The notes: generated by a model not told the origin, from the sequence alone. DNA of 64,000 nucleotides from Bdellovibrionales bacterium (GCA_016713585.1 JADJOV010000006.1:62001-126000), one strand, 5' to 3'. Positions 54,643 through 64,000 are shown, numbered from the stretch's first letter. Numbers and translations are program-made.

Positions 54643-56674
54643 TTGTCTGAATCTAAAATCCCACCGGGTGTTGATGTTCCAAAAAGACTAGGAAGAGCAA
54701 AAGTAGTAGCGACAGAAGGTGTTGCCTCAGTTTCGGCGGATTCCACTAAGAGCCCAAATGACGCCCAAGCGTCCGAAGCCCCAGTCAAACCACCCCAAGA
54801 CGCACCAAAACTCGAAGGAGATTCGGCCCAGGCGGCGGCTAGACCGCCACAAAGCAAATCAGAATCTCAATCAACAATATCATCGACAGAGGGTTCCGTG
54901 ATTCATTCTCAAACAATTACCCAAACATCTTCCCAAACGGAAGGTCCTAATCATCCGCCTCAAGCTCCAAACCCTCCACACCAACCAGGACCTCAGTCAA
55001 CCACACAGCCAACCTCACAGTCAGCGCCGCAACAAAATCAACCGAGACAAAACAATAATAACTATAGAAAGTTTGAACATCGTGGTGATCGCAGTAGTGG
55101 CGGCGGTTCGGCCTCAGGAGGCGGCGGGGGAAATAAGTTTAGTGGCCAACATCGTGGCGGTGGACCAAGAAGGGATTTCCGCGGCGATCGCAATGAACGA
55201 AATGATCGTAACGAAAGAAATGAGCATCGAAACGAGCATAAACAAGAGCGGGGTCAAAATAGAAATAATGGTCCCTATGGGGGACTTCCTCAGGAGGATA
55301 TCGGAGCTCAAGGTCTCCAAGGGGACGACATCCTAATCAATACGGCAGTTTCCGATGTCGATTTGGCGGACATCAAATTGACCGATGAAGAGAAAAGTTG
55401 GCTAAGCTCAAAAGATCTTAAAACAAAAAACATTACAGAGCTCACAGAGCTTGCAATCAAATTGAAAATTGAGAATGCCGGGGGTTTGCGAAGACAAGAT
55501 ATGATCTTCGAGATTCTTAAGCGATCTGCACGATTGGGCGTTGATATTTATGGTTCTGGTGTTCTTGAGATTCTGCCGGATGGTTATGGTTTCCTGAGAT
55601 CACCAGATTATAATTATCTTCCAGGACCTGATGATATTTACGTAAGTCCCTCTCAAATTCGCCGCTTTGGTCTTAGAACAGGTGACACTGTCACTGGAAC
55701 TGTTCGGCCTCCAAAAGATGGCGAAAGGTACTTTGCACTTCTCAAGGTTGATTCACTTAACTTCGAGAATACTGAAACTGGAAAAAGACAAGATACTATT
55801 TGATAATCTGACGCCGCTCTATCCGAATAAAAGACTCAAACTCGAACATTTTCCAGGCGAATATACTACACGAGTTGTTGATTTGATGTCACCGCTGGGC
55901 AAGGGTCAACGAGCACTGATTGTGGCCCCACCAAGAACCGGAAAAACCGTTCTTCTGCAAAATATTGCAAATGCAATTTCAGCTAATCATCCTGAAGTAA
56001 AGTTGATTGTTCTATTGATTGATGAGCGCCCTGAAGAAGTGACTGACATGCAACGAACAGTGAAAGGTGAAGTTATCTCATCGACTTTTGATGAGCCACC
56101 GACTCGACACGTTCAGGTCGCAGAGATGGTCTTGGAAAAAGCTAAGCGACTTGTAGAACACAAGCACGATGTGGTCATTCTGCTGGATTCAATCACTCGA
56201 TTGGCTCGCGCATACAATACAGTGGTGCCTCCATCAGGAAAGATTTTATCTGGAGGGGTGGATTCAAACGCACTTCATAAACCAAAACGCTTTTTTGGAG
56301 CAGCTCGCAATATCGAAGAAGGTGGATCACTGACTATTATAGCAACTGCTCTTATTGACACCGGTTCGCGAATGGATGAAGTCATTTTTGAGGAGTTCAA
56401 GGGAACGGGTAACTCAGAAATTCATTTAGATAGAAAACTAATGGATAAGAGGATTTTTCCTTGTATGGATATTAACAAGTCTGGAACTCGCAAAGAAGAT
56501 CTTTTGATCGAGAAAAACGATCTGAATCGCCTTTGGATTCTACGAAAGGTCTTAGCGCCGATGAACGTCGTCGATGCAATGGATTTCTTGCTCGGCAAAA
56601 TCGAAGGGGTTAAAACAAATACTCAATTCCTTGCGGCCATGGGTGGTGGCGGCAGTGGTGGCAGCGGAAGCTAA
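54643..56674 (+). CDS. rho: Transcription termination factor Rho with long disordered insert, frameshifted
   Basis: RNA helicase that ends transcription. TTG at 54643 (MSESKIPPGVDVPKRLGRA) has AAAGGAG 9 bases upstream. Residues 10-220 are low-complexity: Pro/Gln/Ser-rich, then Gly/Arg/Asn-rich (RGGGPRRDFRGDRNERNDRN). Rho N-domain and RNA-binding fold follow (GVLEILPDGYGFLRSPDYNY, PDDIYVSPSQIRRFGLRTGD). The frame breaks at the A5 run 55782-55786; removing one A gives NFENTETGKDKILFDNLTPL and the motor with PPRTGKTVLLQNIA, LLIDERPEEVTDMQR and the Q/R loops. About 676 residues in all, versus 419 in E. coli. Confidence 0.9.
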
Positions 56675-56711
56675 AGTCCGCTATCTGCGGGTTAACGACA
56701 AATCCATTCAA

Positions 56712-56742
56712 AGGCTCAGTAGAATCGAACGATTTTGAGCCT
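56712..56742. terminator. Long hairpin between rho and a convergent gene
   Basis: AGGCTCA (56712-56718) and TGAGCCT (56736-56742) pair perfectly, with an inner AATCG/CGATT stem. It lies between converging genes and likely limits read-through, though no U-run follows on either strand. Confidence 0.5.
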
Positions 56743-56771
56743 AAATGGCAGCTTCAAGATTGAGAATGGAA

Positions 56772-57419
56772 TTATCGGTTTATAAGGTACATGAGTCCTC
56801 TCGTGGCTCCCCCGGCAGCCATGCCCAACCCGGTGCAATAAAAATTGATTTTAACAATCGACTTAAGCCCAGCAAGAACAACTGCATTGTCTGCATTTGC
56901 TTTAATGAGCCATTGATAGGCCGCCCATGCTACGCCCTCAGAGCCGATATTCGCGTATAATCTCGTTTCTGTTGGATTCTCGTTGAAGGCTGTAAGTGAA
57001 AAGGCTGCACCATCCATAATACCAAGTGTACAAATCGCAACCCCGGCGGCAATTGGTAACCCGGCCAGTTTCAAATTATCATTCATGCTTTGTTGGGCGA
57101 TGGACTCAGAAAAAGCAAGCTGATCTTGTGTGCAATTCGAAACTGAAGAATACTGACTGCTTTGGCTGTCAAAACCTTGCTGATTTTCATAAGACGCCCC
57201 ACTAAATGGGGGAAATGAACCTGGTGAATTGTCTCTATTAAACTTGCAATACACCTCATTAGTTTCGTTATTTATAATGAAGCCAATATTTGCCTTAAAT
57301 AGGGGCTCGTTAGCGTGTACTGCCGTGCTATTATTGGATGCTAACGTTTGTGATGATATTTTAGCGAGGGCAGTTTGTGTAACTGCTAAGGAAGAAAGAG
57401 CAATTAAAAAATAGTTCAT
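56772..57419 (-). CDS. Secreted protein, unknown
   Basis: 215 residues with signal peptide MNYFLIALSSLAVTQTALA. The first mature half contains INNETNEVYCKFNRDNSPGS and a Cys (SNCTQDQL), polar and probably disulfide-bonded. The second half is hydrophobic, with segments GLPIAAGVAICTLGIMDGAA and FYCTGLGMAAGGATRGL that may be membrane helices. This Gly/Ala-rich hydrophobic end in an exported protein resembles the two exported proteins at 24363-26838. No family recognised. A stem-loop separates it from rho. Confidence 0.62.
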   Translation of the reverse strand: MNYFLIALSSLAVTQTALAKISSQTLASNNSTAVHANEPLFKANIGFIINNETNEVYCKFNRDNSPGSFPPFSGASYENQQGFDSQSSQYSSVSNCTQDQLAFSESIAQQSMNDNLKLAGLPIAAGVAICTLGIMDGAAFSLTAFNENPTETRLYANIGSEGVAWAAYQWLIKANADNAVVLAGLKSIVKINFYCTGLGMAAGGATRGLMYLINR

Positions 57420-58070
57420 AGAATAATCCTTTCGTGCCTGAGCGAAGTAAATGAAATCTGTAGACTTATGCTCTTCTAAAATAGCGATTCAATTTGAGAT
57501 CTTTTTGGCTCTATCCAGGCCTGCGCTCTATCAATCAAAACTGGATCGGACTCAGAGTTCTTAGGTAGCAAAAAATAAGCCTCAAGCTATGGAATGGCCC
57601 CTCAGTTATAACGCCAACCGGCGGTCGAGCGCGTGGATTTCGCCAAATCTTGTTAGACAGGTATCCTGATCATAATCAGTATCGGGGCTCTTTCTAGAAT
57701 TTGTGGGGTTGGGGGTTTAACTCGATTTGAGCTCATCTATCAAATTGACTATCTGCCCGTCGAAGGCTGGCCAGTTACAGTTACATTTACATTTACATTA
57801 ATATTTTGCTTATCATGCTCTTTGTCATGCATTTTGCCGTTGACGACTTTTTTTCTTTCACCAGACGGCCCCTGATTTACTAAAAAAATGAAAATGCGGT
57901 GGTCCCGGCTCCTTTCGTTAATCGCCACACTGGGGGCCGTTTTAACAATTTGTACGTAATCTATTCGTCTCTTCCAAAGACTATTTCACTTCGCAAAAAC
58001 CTAAAAAATGCACTCCAAAAACCCATGTTATACTCCCTCTGAAATTTCAACCACCAGAAAGGAATCAACC
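57420..58070. other. 651-bp region without a confident gene
   Basis: I see no open frame with coding character here. It holds four tandem hexamers (GTTACA GTTACA TTTACA TTTACA, 57774-57797) and an AT-rich tract near 57786-57850. The start region of the HNH gene, with AAAGGA before ATG 58071, is at its right edge. It may contain the promoters for both flanking genes, which diverge from it. Confidence 0.5.
57774..57797. repeat. Four tandem hexamers
   Basis: GTTACA twice then TTTACA twice, directly followed by an AT-rich run. Possibly a slippage-prone leader; low significance. Confidence 0.5.
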
Positions 58071-59056
58071 ATGACTCAAAAATTTAACTCCACCGAAGTG
58101 GCTCAAGCGCCTCAATCACTTCAATCTGTCTGTGAAAATTTGTCCAAGCTCAAAAACGAAGAGCTCCATTGCGAACTTAAAAACCGAGTGGCCGAAGAGC
58201 GCAAACTGACCCATCAAATATTGCAAATAATTATCGAGATCGATCTGCGAAAGCTCTACCTTCCCATGGCCTGCTCCAGTTTGTTTGACTACTTGGTCAA
58301 TGAGATCGGCTACACTCCGGCCAGTGCCCAGCGCCGAATCGATACCGCGCGAATGATGCAGCAAGTTCCAGAGCTTGGAAACAAGATCGAAAATGGGACC
58401 TTGAAGTTAACCCAAGTTGCTCAGGTTCAGCAGGTCCTCAGACTTGCCAAGAAAGAAAACAAGACTCAGCTTTTGCCAAGTGAAAAGAGGGACCTTCTTG
58501 CAAGGCTTGAGAACAAAACCGGGCCAGAGAGTGAATTGATATTGGCCAAGGAATTTAACCTATCACCGCAGACTCAGTTCAAGCAGAAAATTCAGAAAGA
58601 TGAATCTGTCAGAATTGAATTGACCTTAAGCAAAGAGCAAATGGAAAGTCTAAACCGAGCGAAGGAGCTTCTATCCCACGCCCTGCCCGGGGCCACATTT
58701 GCTGAGGTGATTACGAGTCTTGCTCAGCGCTATGTCAAACAGCGAACCGCAGTCAGAACTTCCATCAAGAATCACAAGTCACCTTCCCCAGCACGGAGTC
58801 CAATTCCGCGGCGGAAGTCAAAGGCACTCAGAATATCTCTGGGAAACCGATTCCATCCTCGGTCAAAAAAATCATTTTGAGTCCAAATCTTGGGTGTCAG
58901 TTTAAGGATTCAAGGACTGGAAAGATTTGCGGGTCAAAACATTTTCTCCAGGTTGACCACGTCCATCCTCGGTTTGCCGGCGGAGGGAATGAGCCCTTCA
59001 ATTTAAGGCCGATGTGTTCATCGCACAACAAATTTCGTTACACAGCCGGATGTTGA
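58071..59056 (+). CDS. HNH endonuclease-domain protein of Bdellovibrio type, frameshifted
   Basis: Start at ATG 58071 with AAAGGA upstream. The N-terminal helical part (LRKLYLPMACSSLFDYLVNE, GYTPASAQRRIDTARMMQQV) is the well-known family that carries a C-terminal HNH domain. The HNH itself lies in another frame: LGCQFKDSRTGKICGSKHFL, then QVDHVHPRFAGGGNEPFNLR and MCSSHNKFRY, ending at TGA 59054-59056. The frames join by one added base in the low-complexity stretch 58741-58775. About 328 residues if repaired. Nuclease role and targets are unknown; the family is amplified in Bdellovibrio genomes. Confidence 0.75.
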
Positions 59057-59147
59057 TTCCATCATCTGATCCTCGAAAAGAGGTCTTAAAATGCTGACCT
59101 ATTTTTAGTGGGCGTCCGGTCTAACGTCTAGCTTGGTTATCAGCTTT

Positions 59148-59965
59148 CTAAAGTCCACACTGATTGAGCGTGCAAATGTTGTGGATTAAATAGCGCTCAT
59201 CCAGGATACCAAAGATCCCGCCGAAGCTAAAAGAACAGAAGATGTCAGGGTTTCTGGTTTTAAAATCGATGAAACGATTTTTACAGGTTGTGCTGTAGAG
59301 CATGGTATGATCTGTGGTGTATCTGTAGTTGCCGCCGTATTGTCCACTAAAACTATTGCCCATCCATTGGAAGCCGTCGTATGTATCGCCGACGTAAAAA
59401 CCATCTTGATAGGGGCCGCCTTTGTATCCGCACGGCAGTGCAACGGTTTCGTAGAAGTCCCTGGTCTGTTGTTGAGAGCAAAAATATGGGCTACCGTAGT
59501 AGCTTCCAGGGAGACCTCCACTCATTGGCCAGTATGAGCCACCATTAAAGGATACTCCTAAGCTCAAACGAAAGTAGATACCACCACTTGAATTGTTCCA
59601 ATATCCGCGTCTTAAGTCACGAATAGGGACGCCAGCAAAATTTTGTCCATTTGCATATCCATTGGGAGTATTCATCGGGCAGTTTAAAGATGATAATTCG
59701 TTGCCATAATAGGGTGAGCCTGGAAAATACTGTGGTTCATAGGGATAGCCAGACCCATATCCACCCGGTTGCTGTTGATATCCAGCTCCATAGCCGCCAC
59801 CTGGACCCGGGCCATATCCGGCATTTACACAAGCTTGGCTGTAAGATGGGACCACAGCTACAACGACTGGGATGGGCGCCGGGGGGGTGGTTGAGAATCG
59901 CTTCCGCTCTTTGAACATGACGCAAGCAGCGCTCCAGTTAGAATCAACCATAGTGTCTTGTTCAT
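59148..59965 (-). CDS. Gly/Tyr-rich lipoprotein, unknown, frameshifted
   Basis: The start at 59965 has GGAGG 5 bases upstream and gives MNKTLWLILTGALLASCSKS, a lipoprotein signal with LASC as lipobox. The frame then passes a run of 7 C (7 G on the plus strand, 59881-59887); one more C continues it as PAPIPVVVAVVPSYSQACVN. The next segment is a low-complexity Gly/Tyr/Pro/Gln region (GPGPGGGYGAGYQQQPGGYG), and the rest is a Cys-containing beta-rich domain (IRDLRRGYWNNSSGGIYFRL). About 272 residues. Probably surface-exposed. No family recognised. Confidence 0.62.
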
Positions 59966-60231
59966 GAAAGCCTCCGAATTAACAAATCTGTTTTTACATC
60001 AGATTACTTTGGGTGAGACTTTATCATAGGTTGTTGGAATCCACCCATAGGCAACATTTAGACAGATAATCATTACATATCGGGGGCCGAAAAATGGCAC
60101 TTGATGAACCCGCACCCCCCTACAGAATCCCCTCGACACCTTGGCAAGGCTATGCTACATCCGTCTTTCTTTTGTTGAAAAGAAGCTTGGAAAGATTCCG
60201 TCAACGTTCACTTAGATCGAGGATTAAACTT

Positions 60232-60477
60232 ATGAGAAAAGATATTCACCCTAAAATGCGAGAAGTTGTTTTTAAGGATATTTCTTGTGATTTCGCGTTC
60301 TTAGGAACTTCAACCCTGGATTCAAAAGAAACAATGAGCTGGGAGGACGGCAAGACCTATCCTTTGATTAAAGTTGAGATTTCATCAGCTTCCCATCCAT
60401 TTTTTACTGGAAAACAGCGAGTTATGGATACTGAGGGTCGAATTGACCGATTTAAGAAGAAATACGGGAAAAAATAA
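60232..60477 (+). CDS. rpmE2: 50S ribosomal protein L31 type B
   Basis: 81 residues from the ATG at 60232, which has GAGG 9 bases upstream; the frame from 60094 is a false extension. MRKDIHPKMREVVFKDISCD, KETMSWEDGKTYPLIKVEIS and HPFFTGKQRVMDTEGRIDRF match L31 type B, which lacks the zinc-binding CxxC of type A. Type B forms are often the zinc-independent copy used when zinc is scarce; whether a type A copy exists elsewhere cannot be seen. Confidence 0.93.
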   Translation: MRKDIHPKMREVVFKDISCDFAFLGTSTLDSKETMSWEDGKTYPLIKVEISSASHPFFTGKQRVMDTEGRIDRFKKKYGKK

Positions 60478-60517
60478 AGGCTAGCACCTGGGTTCTTTCA
60501 GGGTCATTATCATCTAG

Positions 60518-60546
60518 ATGCGGTTCAAATTGGCCGCATTTTTTTT
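60518..60546 (+). terminator. Rho-independent terminator after L31
   Basis: ATGCGG (60518-60523) and CCGCAT (60534-60539) form a stem followed by eight T residues. It lies between the L31 gene and prfA, 40 bases after the stop. Confidence 0.82.
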
Positions 60547-60576
60547 GCATTTGTCATAACATTTACATTAAGGCTT

Positions 60577-61647
60577 ATGTTTTCAAAATTAGACGAAGTT
60601 GAATCTAGATATGAGCAGGTCAGTATTTCTCTTCAGAGGCCAGATGTTGCCGCTGATCAAAAGAAGTATCGAGCTCTAATGAAGGAGCTCTCCGATCTTG
60701 AAAAGGTTGTCACTGTCTATCGTGATTTTCGGAGTAAACAAGAGTCTCTCCAGGCAAGTAAAGATTTGTTCGTTTCTGAAAATGATCCGGAGATGCGAGA
60801 ACTCATTCGAGAAGAAATTAAAGAGCTTGAAAGTGTTTTGCCGGGAATTGAAGAACAACTGAAGATTTTGCTGATTCCTAAAGATCCAAACGACGATAAA
60901 AACATCATTCTTGAAATTCGGGCGGGAGCCGGTGGGGACGAAGCCTCGCTCTTTGCTGATGAATTATTTAGAGGATATGCATATTATGCGACTTCTCAGG
61001 GGTGGAAAGTCGAAATGATGTCATTTTCTGAGGGTAATGTGGGTGGGGCTAAAGAAATTATCGCAAGTGTGTCTGGCGAGTCAGTCTACAGTAAGCTTAA
61101 ATATGAAAGTGGTGTCCACCGAGTTCAGAGAGTGCCAAAGACCGAGGCTGCTGGACGAATTCATACATCGACTGTGACTGTCGCGGTTATACCTGAGGCT
61201 GATGAAAACGAAGTTAAGATAAATATGAACGAAGTCCGTATTGATGTAATGAGGTCAAGCGGAGCGGGAGGACAATCTGTCAATAGGACGGAGTCCGCTG
61301 TGCGGGTCGTGCACCTACCTTCGGGAATTATGGTCCATTGCCAAGAGGGAAAGTCTCAGACAGCGAACAAAGAGAGAGCGTTTCAAATTTTGTATGCGAA
61401 GTTGAAACAGGCTGAAGAAGAGCGGGCCCGTAAGGAAGCCTCTGATCAGCGGCTTGAGCAAATTGGAACTGGGGATCGTTCTGAAAGAATTAGAACCTAT
61501 AACTTCCCCCAGACTCGAATTACTGATCATCGAATTGGTTTGACCGTCCATCAGCTCTCTGCTGTGATGGCCGGGTCCTTTGAGATTCTGATAGATCCAC
61601 TTGTGGCTCATTTTCAGGCCGAGGCACTTAAAAAGCAGACGAGCTAA
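60577..61647 (+). CDS. prfA: Peptide chain release factor 1
   Basis: Reads UAA and UAG and frees the finished chain. The PxT reading motif is in QRVPKTEAAGRIHTSTVTVA (PKT), which marks RF1 rather than RF2 (SPF), and the catalytic GGQ is in SSGAGGQSVNRTESAVR. IRAGAGGDEASLFADELFRG is the core. 356 residues, normal. It lies next to prmC, whose product methylates the GGQ glutamine. Confidence 0.97.
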   Translation: MFSKLDEVESRYEQVSISLQRPDVAADQKKYRALMKELSDLEKVVTVYRDFRSKQESLQASKDLFVSENDPEMRELIREEIKELESVLPGIEEQLKILLIPKDPNDDKNIILEIRAGAGGDEASLFADELFRGYAYYATSQGWKVEMMSFSEGNVGGAKEIIASVSGESVYSKLKYESGVHRVQRVPKTEAAGRIHTSTVTVAVIPEADENEVKINMNEVRIDVMRSSGAGGQSVNRTESAVRVVHLPSGIMVHCQEGKSQTANKERAFQILYAKLKQAEEERARKEASDQRLEQIGTGDRSERIRTYNFPQTRITDHRIGLTVHQLSAVMAGSFEILIDPLVAHFQAEALKKQTS

Positions 61648-61649
61648 CT

Positions 61650-62533
61650 ATGAAGATTAAAGATGTTCTTGAAAAAACAACTACCTTTTTCAAGGACAAG
61701 AAGATTCCCTCAGCAAGACTCGATGCTGAGATATTGATATCGTTCGGCCTAAATCTCAAAGAATAGATCTCTATTTAAAACATGATCAACCACTAAAGGA
61801 TGCGGAACTTGAAGACCTGCGCTCTTTGGTTAGACGAAGAGGGCAAGGAGAACCAGTAGCCTATATTATTGGGGAAAAGGAGTTTTATGGGCTCACTTTC
61901 AAAGTCACTTCAGATGTATTGATTCCTCGACCAGAAACCGAACACCTAGTTGAAAAAGCACTAGATTGGGTTCATAAAAAAAGTTTTGACCATCCGGTGA
62001 GGGTTCTTGATTTAGGCTGTGGGTCTGGCTGTGTGGGTTTGTCAATTGCGGCAAAGGCACCCAATACAATAGTTTCGCTGCTTGATATTTCAGAGAAAGC
62101 GCTCGCAGTCACTCAGGATAATATTCATTTACATAAGTTAAATGAGCGGGTTGAGCTTATCAAAGCCTCGGCCGCTGAAGTTGGTTGGATGACTCAAGGG
62201 AACCGTATATTTAAACACAATATATTTGATATTGTCGTTGCAAATCCGCCCTATATTGATCGACACGATCCGGAAGTAGAGAAATTTGTTAGAAAATTCG
62301 AGCCGGAAATTGCCCTTTTTGCTGAAGAAAAGGGTCTTTCCCTCTTAAAGTCATGGTCTGAAATCTATGAAAAGTACCTTTCGTCGGAAGCAATGATGGC
62401 GATGGAAATTGGTTCTCAACAGGGAACAGAAATGTATGATCATTTTAAAATGTTAGGGTGTTTTCATGATGTTCAAATTATTCAGGATTTGGCTAATCAT
62501 GATCGAATAGTTTTTGGAGCAAAATATGGATGA
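61650..62533 (+). CDS. prmC: Release factor glutamine methyltransferase, frameshifted
   Basis: Methylates the GGQ glutamine of release factors. The N-terminal frame (from ATG 61650, 2 bases after prfA) reads MKIKDVLEKTTTFFKDKKIP and stops at TAG 61767-61769. The second frame carries RIDLYLKHDQPLKDAELEDL, then the methylase core DLGCGSGCVGLSIAAKAP and the substrate motif VANPPYI. Adding one A at 61751-61753 joins them (LISFGLKSQRIDLYL), about 294 residues. Coupling to prfA is typical of bacteria. Confidence 0.87.
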
Positions 62534-62565
62534 AAAATATGGAATTTATAATATGGACATAACAA

Positions 62566-63834
62566 ATGGATAAGATGATTGTTTCTGGGGGGCAAGCTCT
62601 TCGCGGCGAAGTGCAAGTCAGTGGGGCAAAAAATTCTGCTCTAAAGATGCTTTTTGCCTCTTTGTTGGCGGAGGGAGAACATGTTTTTCATAATGTTCCT
62701 AATTTGGCAGATGTCGAGTCTGCGAGCAAGCTTCTAGAGGCTTTAGGTTCAAAGGTCAGTTTTTCAAAGAATACTTTACGGGTCACAACAGCTCAGCGAA
62801 AAGCCACAGAAAAAAACGCGGCTAAAGGTGATTATGAGTTAGTTCGTAAAATGAGGGCTAGCATTTTGTGTCTTGGGCCACTTTTAGCAAAGCAGGGCGA
62901 AGCGATCGTTTCATTGCCAGGTGGATGTGCCATTGGAAGTCGACCAATTGACCTCCATCTTGAGGCAATGAAGGCTCTTGGTGCGGAAGTAGAGCTTAGA
63001 GAGGGCTATGTCCATGCTCACGCAAAACGCCTTCGAGGGACTAGCTTTTTGTTTGAAAAAGTCACGGTCGGTGGCACTGAAAATATGATGATGGCGGCGA
63101 CCTTGGCAGAAGGCGAAACCGTCCTTGAGAATGTGGCTAAAGAGCCAGAAATTGGAGATTTGGCAGAATATCTTATCAAAATGGGAGCAAGAATTTCAGG
63201 GCATGGAACAAGTGTTATTCGTATTCAAGGGGTCGAGAAATTAAGGCCGGCGGAACATACTGTCATTGCGGATCGGATCGAGGCAGGGACATTATTAATT
63301 GCGGGTGCGATCTCAAAAGGAGAGGTAACGGTCAAGGGGTGTTCGCCACATTTGCTTGAGGCCTTTGTAGGGAAAATTCGTGAGGCCGGATTCAGAGTCG
63401 ATCTCACCGAGAATTCAATGACAGTTTTTCCGCAAAAATCTTGGAAAGCTGTTGATATAACCACAGCACCCCATCCACTTTTTCCCACCGATCTTCAGGC
63501 GCAATTCATGGCCTTGATGACCTTGGCGGAAGGAACAAGTGTCATTACCGAGACTGTTTTTGAGAATCGATTTATGCACGTCACAGAGTTGATGCGTCTA
63601 GGAGCAGATATTACTCCAAAAACTCAGGTGGCGGTTGTTAGAGGAAAACCAGGGTGTCTGACAGGGGCCCCTGTGATGGCAACAGATCTTCGCGCAAGCG
63701 CATCCTTGGTTTTGGCGGGATTGGCTGCTCAGGGTGACACGACGGTTAATCGAATTTATCATCTCGACCGCGGTTACGAGAAGTTGGAAGAAAAGCTCTC
63801 CTTGTTAGGTGCAAAAATCTGTCGCAGGGCTTAA
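62566..63834 (+). CDS. murA: UDP-N-acetylglucosamine 1-carboxyvinyltransferase
   Basis: First committed step of peptidoglycan synthesis; target of fosfomycin. The active Cys is in LPGGCAIGSRPIDLHLEAMK, about residue 125, and the N-terminus GEVQVSGAKNSALKMLFASL is diagnostic. PLFPTDLQAQFMALMTLAEG is the C-terminal block. 422 residues, intact. It lies 32 bases after prmC. Confidence 0.97.
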   Translation: MDKMIVSGGQALRGEVQVSGAKNSALKMLFASLLAEGEHVFHNVPNLADVESASKLLEALGSKVSFSKNTLRVTTAQRKATEKNAAKGDYELVRKMRASILCLGPLLAKQGEAIVSLPGGCAIGSRPIDLHLEAMKALGAEVELREGYVHAHAKRLRGTSFLFEKVTVGGTENMMMAATLAEGETVLENVAKEPEIGDLAEYLIKMGARISGHGTSVIRIQGVEKLRPAEHTVIADRIEAGTLLIAGAISKGEVTVKGCSPHLLEAFVGKIREAGFRVDLTENSMTVFPQKSWKAVDITTAPHPLFPTDLQAQFMALMTLAEGTSVITETVFENRFMHVTELMRLGADITPKTQVAVVRGKPGCLTGAPVMATDLRASASLVLAGLAAQGDTTVNRIYHLDRGYEKLEEKLSLLGAKICRRA

Positions 63835-63867
63835 TTTACTTTGTCAGAAACAGGTTTGTAAAAAAAA

Positions 63868-63896
63868 AGCCTCGCGGGAGGGGATCCTTCGAGGCT
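63868..63896 (-). terminator. Terminator oriented for the minus strand, after murA
   Basis: AGCCTCG (63868-63874) pairs with CGAGGCT (63890-63896). The nine A residues before the stem on the plus strand become a T run after it on the minus strand, so the classical terminator faces leftward transcription. It implies a minus-strand gene to the right of the window; on the plus strand it may still weakly end murA. Confidence 0.65.
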
Positions 63897-64000
63897 CTAA
63901 AACAGACAGTATCTTCGGCCAGGAGGGGTTAGCGCCGAATATTTGCAGACAACAAGAGAACGAAAACAATATAAGTCAAAATGAGAACGTTTCGTAACAC

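Noticed and set aside
55073..55336. Frame in the Rho insert rich in Ile/Val/Met
   Set aside because: It is a shadow of the Gly/Arg/Asn-rich coding region and lacks a start signal.
57774..57797. Possible CRISPR-like repeat
   Set aside because: Only four hexamers without spacers; no cas genes in the window.
60094..60231. N-terminal extension of the L31 frame
   Set aside because: Residues before ATG 60232 do not fit L31, and the ribosome site supports the shorter protein.
1..64000. tRNA or rRNA genes
   Set aside because: I scanned by eye for T-loop-like sequences and conserved rRNA words and found none convincing.

Overview
The window looks like the origin-proximal region of a predatory or predator-related bacterium of the Bdellovibrionota (Bdellovibrio-like, but AT-richer than B. 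bacteriovorus HD100). The evidence is a TIGR02147-family regulator, a one-domain bacterial histone of the Bd0055 type, many signal-peptide proteins without recognised domains, an HNH protein of the kind common in these genomes, and a housekeeping gene order (gyrA, atpZ/I/B/E, sdhCAB, rpsF/rplI, dnaB, ftsK, dapAB, histone, ligA, gatCAB, rho, prfA, prmC, murA) that resembles what I recall from the start of the Bdellovibrio chromosome. This assignment is inference; there is no rRNA in the window to confirm it.

Layout. 1-4642: 3' part of gyrA, a TPR lipoprotein, and the F0 genes atpZ, atpI, atpB, atpE. 4682-6785: TIGR02147 regulator and two secreted proteins. 6971-8096: a complete insertion sequence with 55-bp inverted ends. 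8151-13314 (minus): a periplasmic-folding cluster of three parvulin-type chaperones followed by pdxA and a phosphomannomutase. 13442-16661 (minus): a small beta-barrel, a DUF374 acyltransferase and etfBA. 16873-20172: sdhC, a damaged sdhA, sdhB. 20380-22026: a secreted subtilase. 22091-23604: a graveyard of toxin-antitoxin-like fragments (nucleotidyltransferase, CopG, MNT and HEPN pieces). 23719-29760: GNAT acetyltransferase, two secreted proteins, a DUF4143 ATPase behind a perfect palindrome, an alpha/beta hydrolase and an FHA protein. 29912-37166: rpsF, DUF2232, rplI, dnaB, a Fis-like regulator, queE, ftsK. 37260-46145: secreted proteins, an LptM-like small lipoprotein, dapA, dapB, folK, a large repeat-type surface protein, murD, a calcineurin-like phosphoesterase. 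46230-56674: histone, ligA, gatCAB, DUF192 protein, a LysM lipoprotein, a PilZ protein and rho. 56772-64000: secreted proteins, HNH protein, Gly/Tyr-rich lipoprotein, rpmE type B, prfA, prmC, murA.

The strongest global signal is technical. About sixteen reading frames, many of them essential and single-copy (atpI, dapB, ligA, gatC, gatB, rho, prmC), are broken by single-base indels, nearly all repaired by adding or removing one base in a homopolymer. That pattern fits base-calling or assembly error better than biology. I therefore describe these genes as intact proteins with a frameshift in this copy. Two cases are not explained this way: sdhA lacks about 98 bp of conserved sequence, and an MNT nucleotidyltransferase start is joined to a HEPN end.

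I do not see a clearly new multi-gene system. The features most worth pursuing are the histone gene, the palindrome-controlled ATPase, the trans-envelope LysM lipoprotein, the Rho disordered insert, the insertion sequence with hairpin ends, and the toxin-antitoxin remnants.
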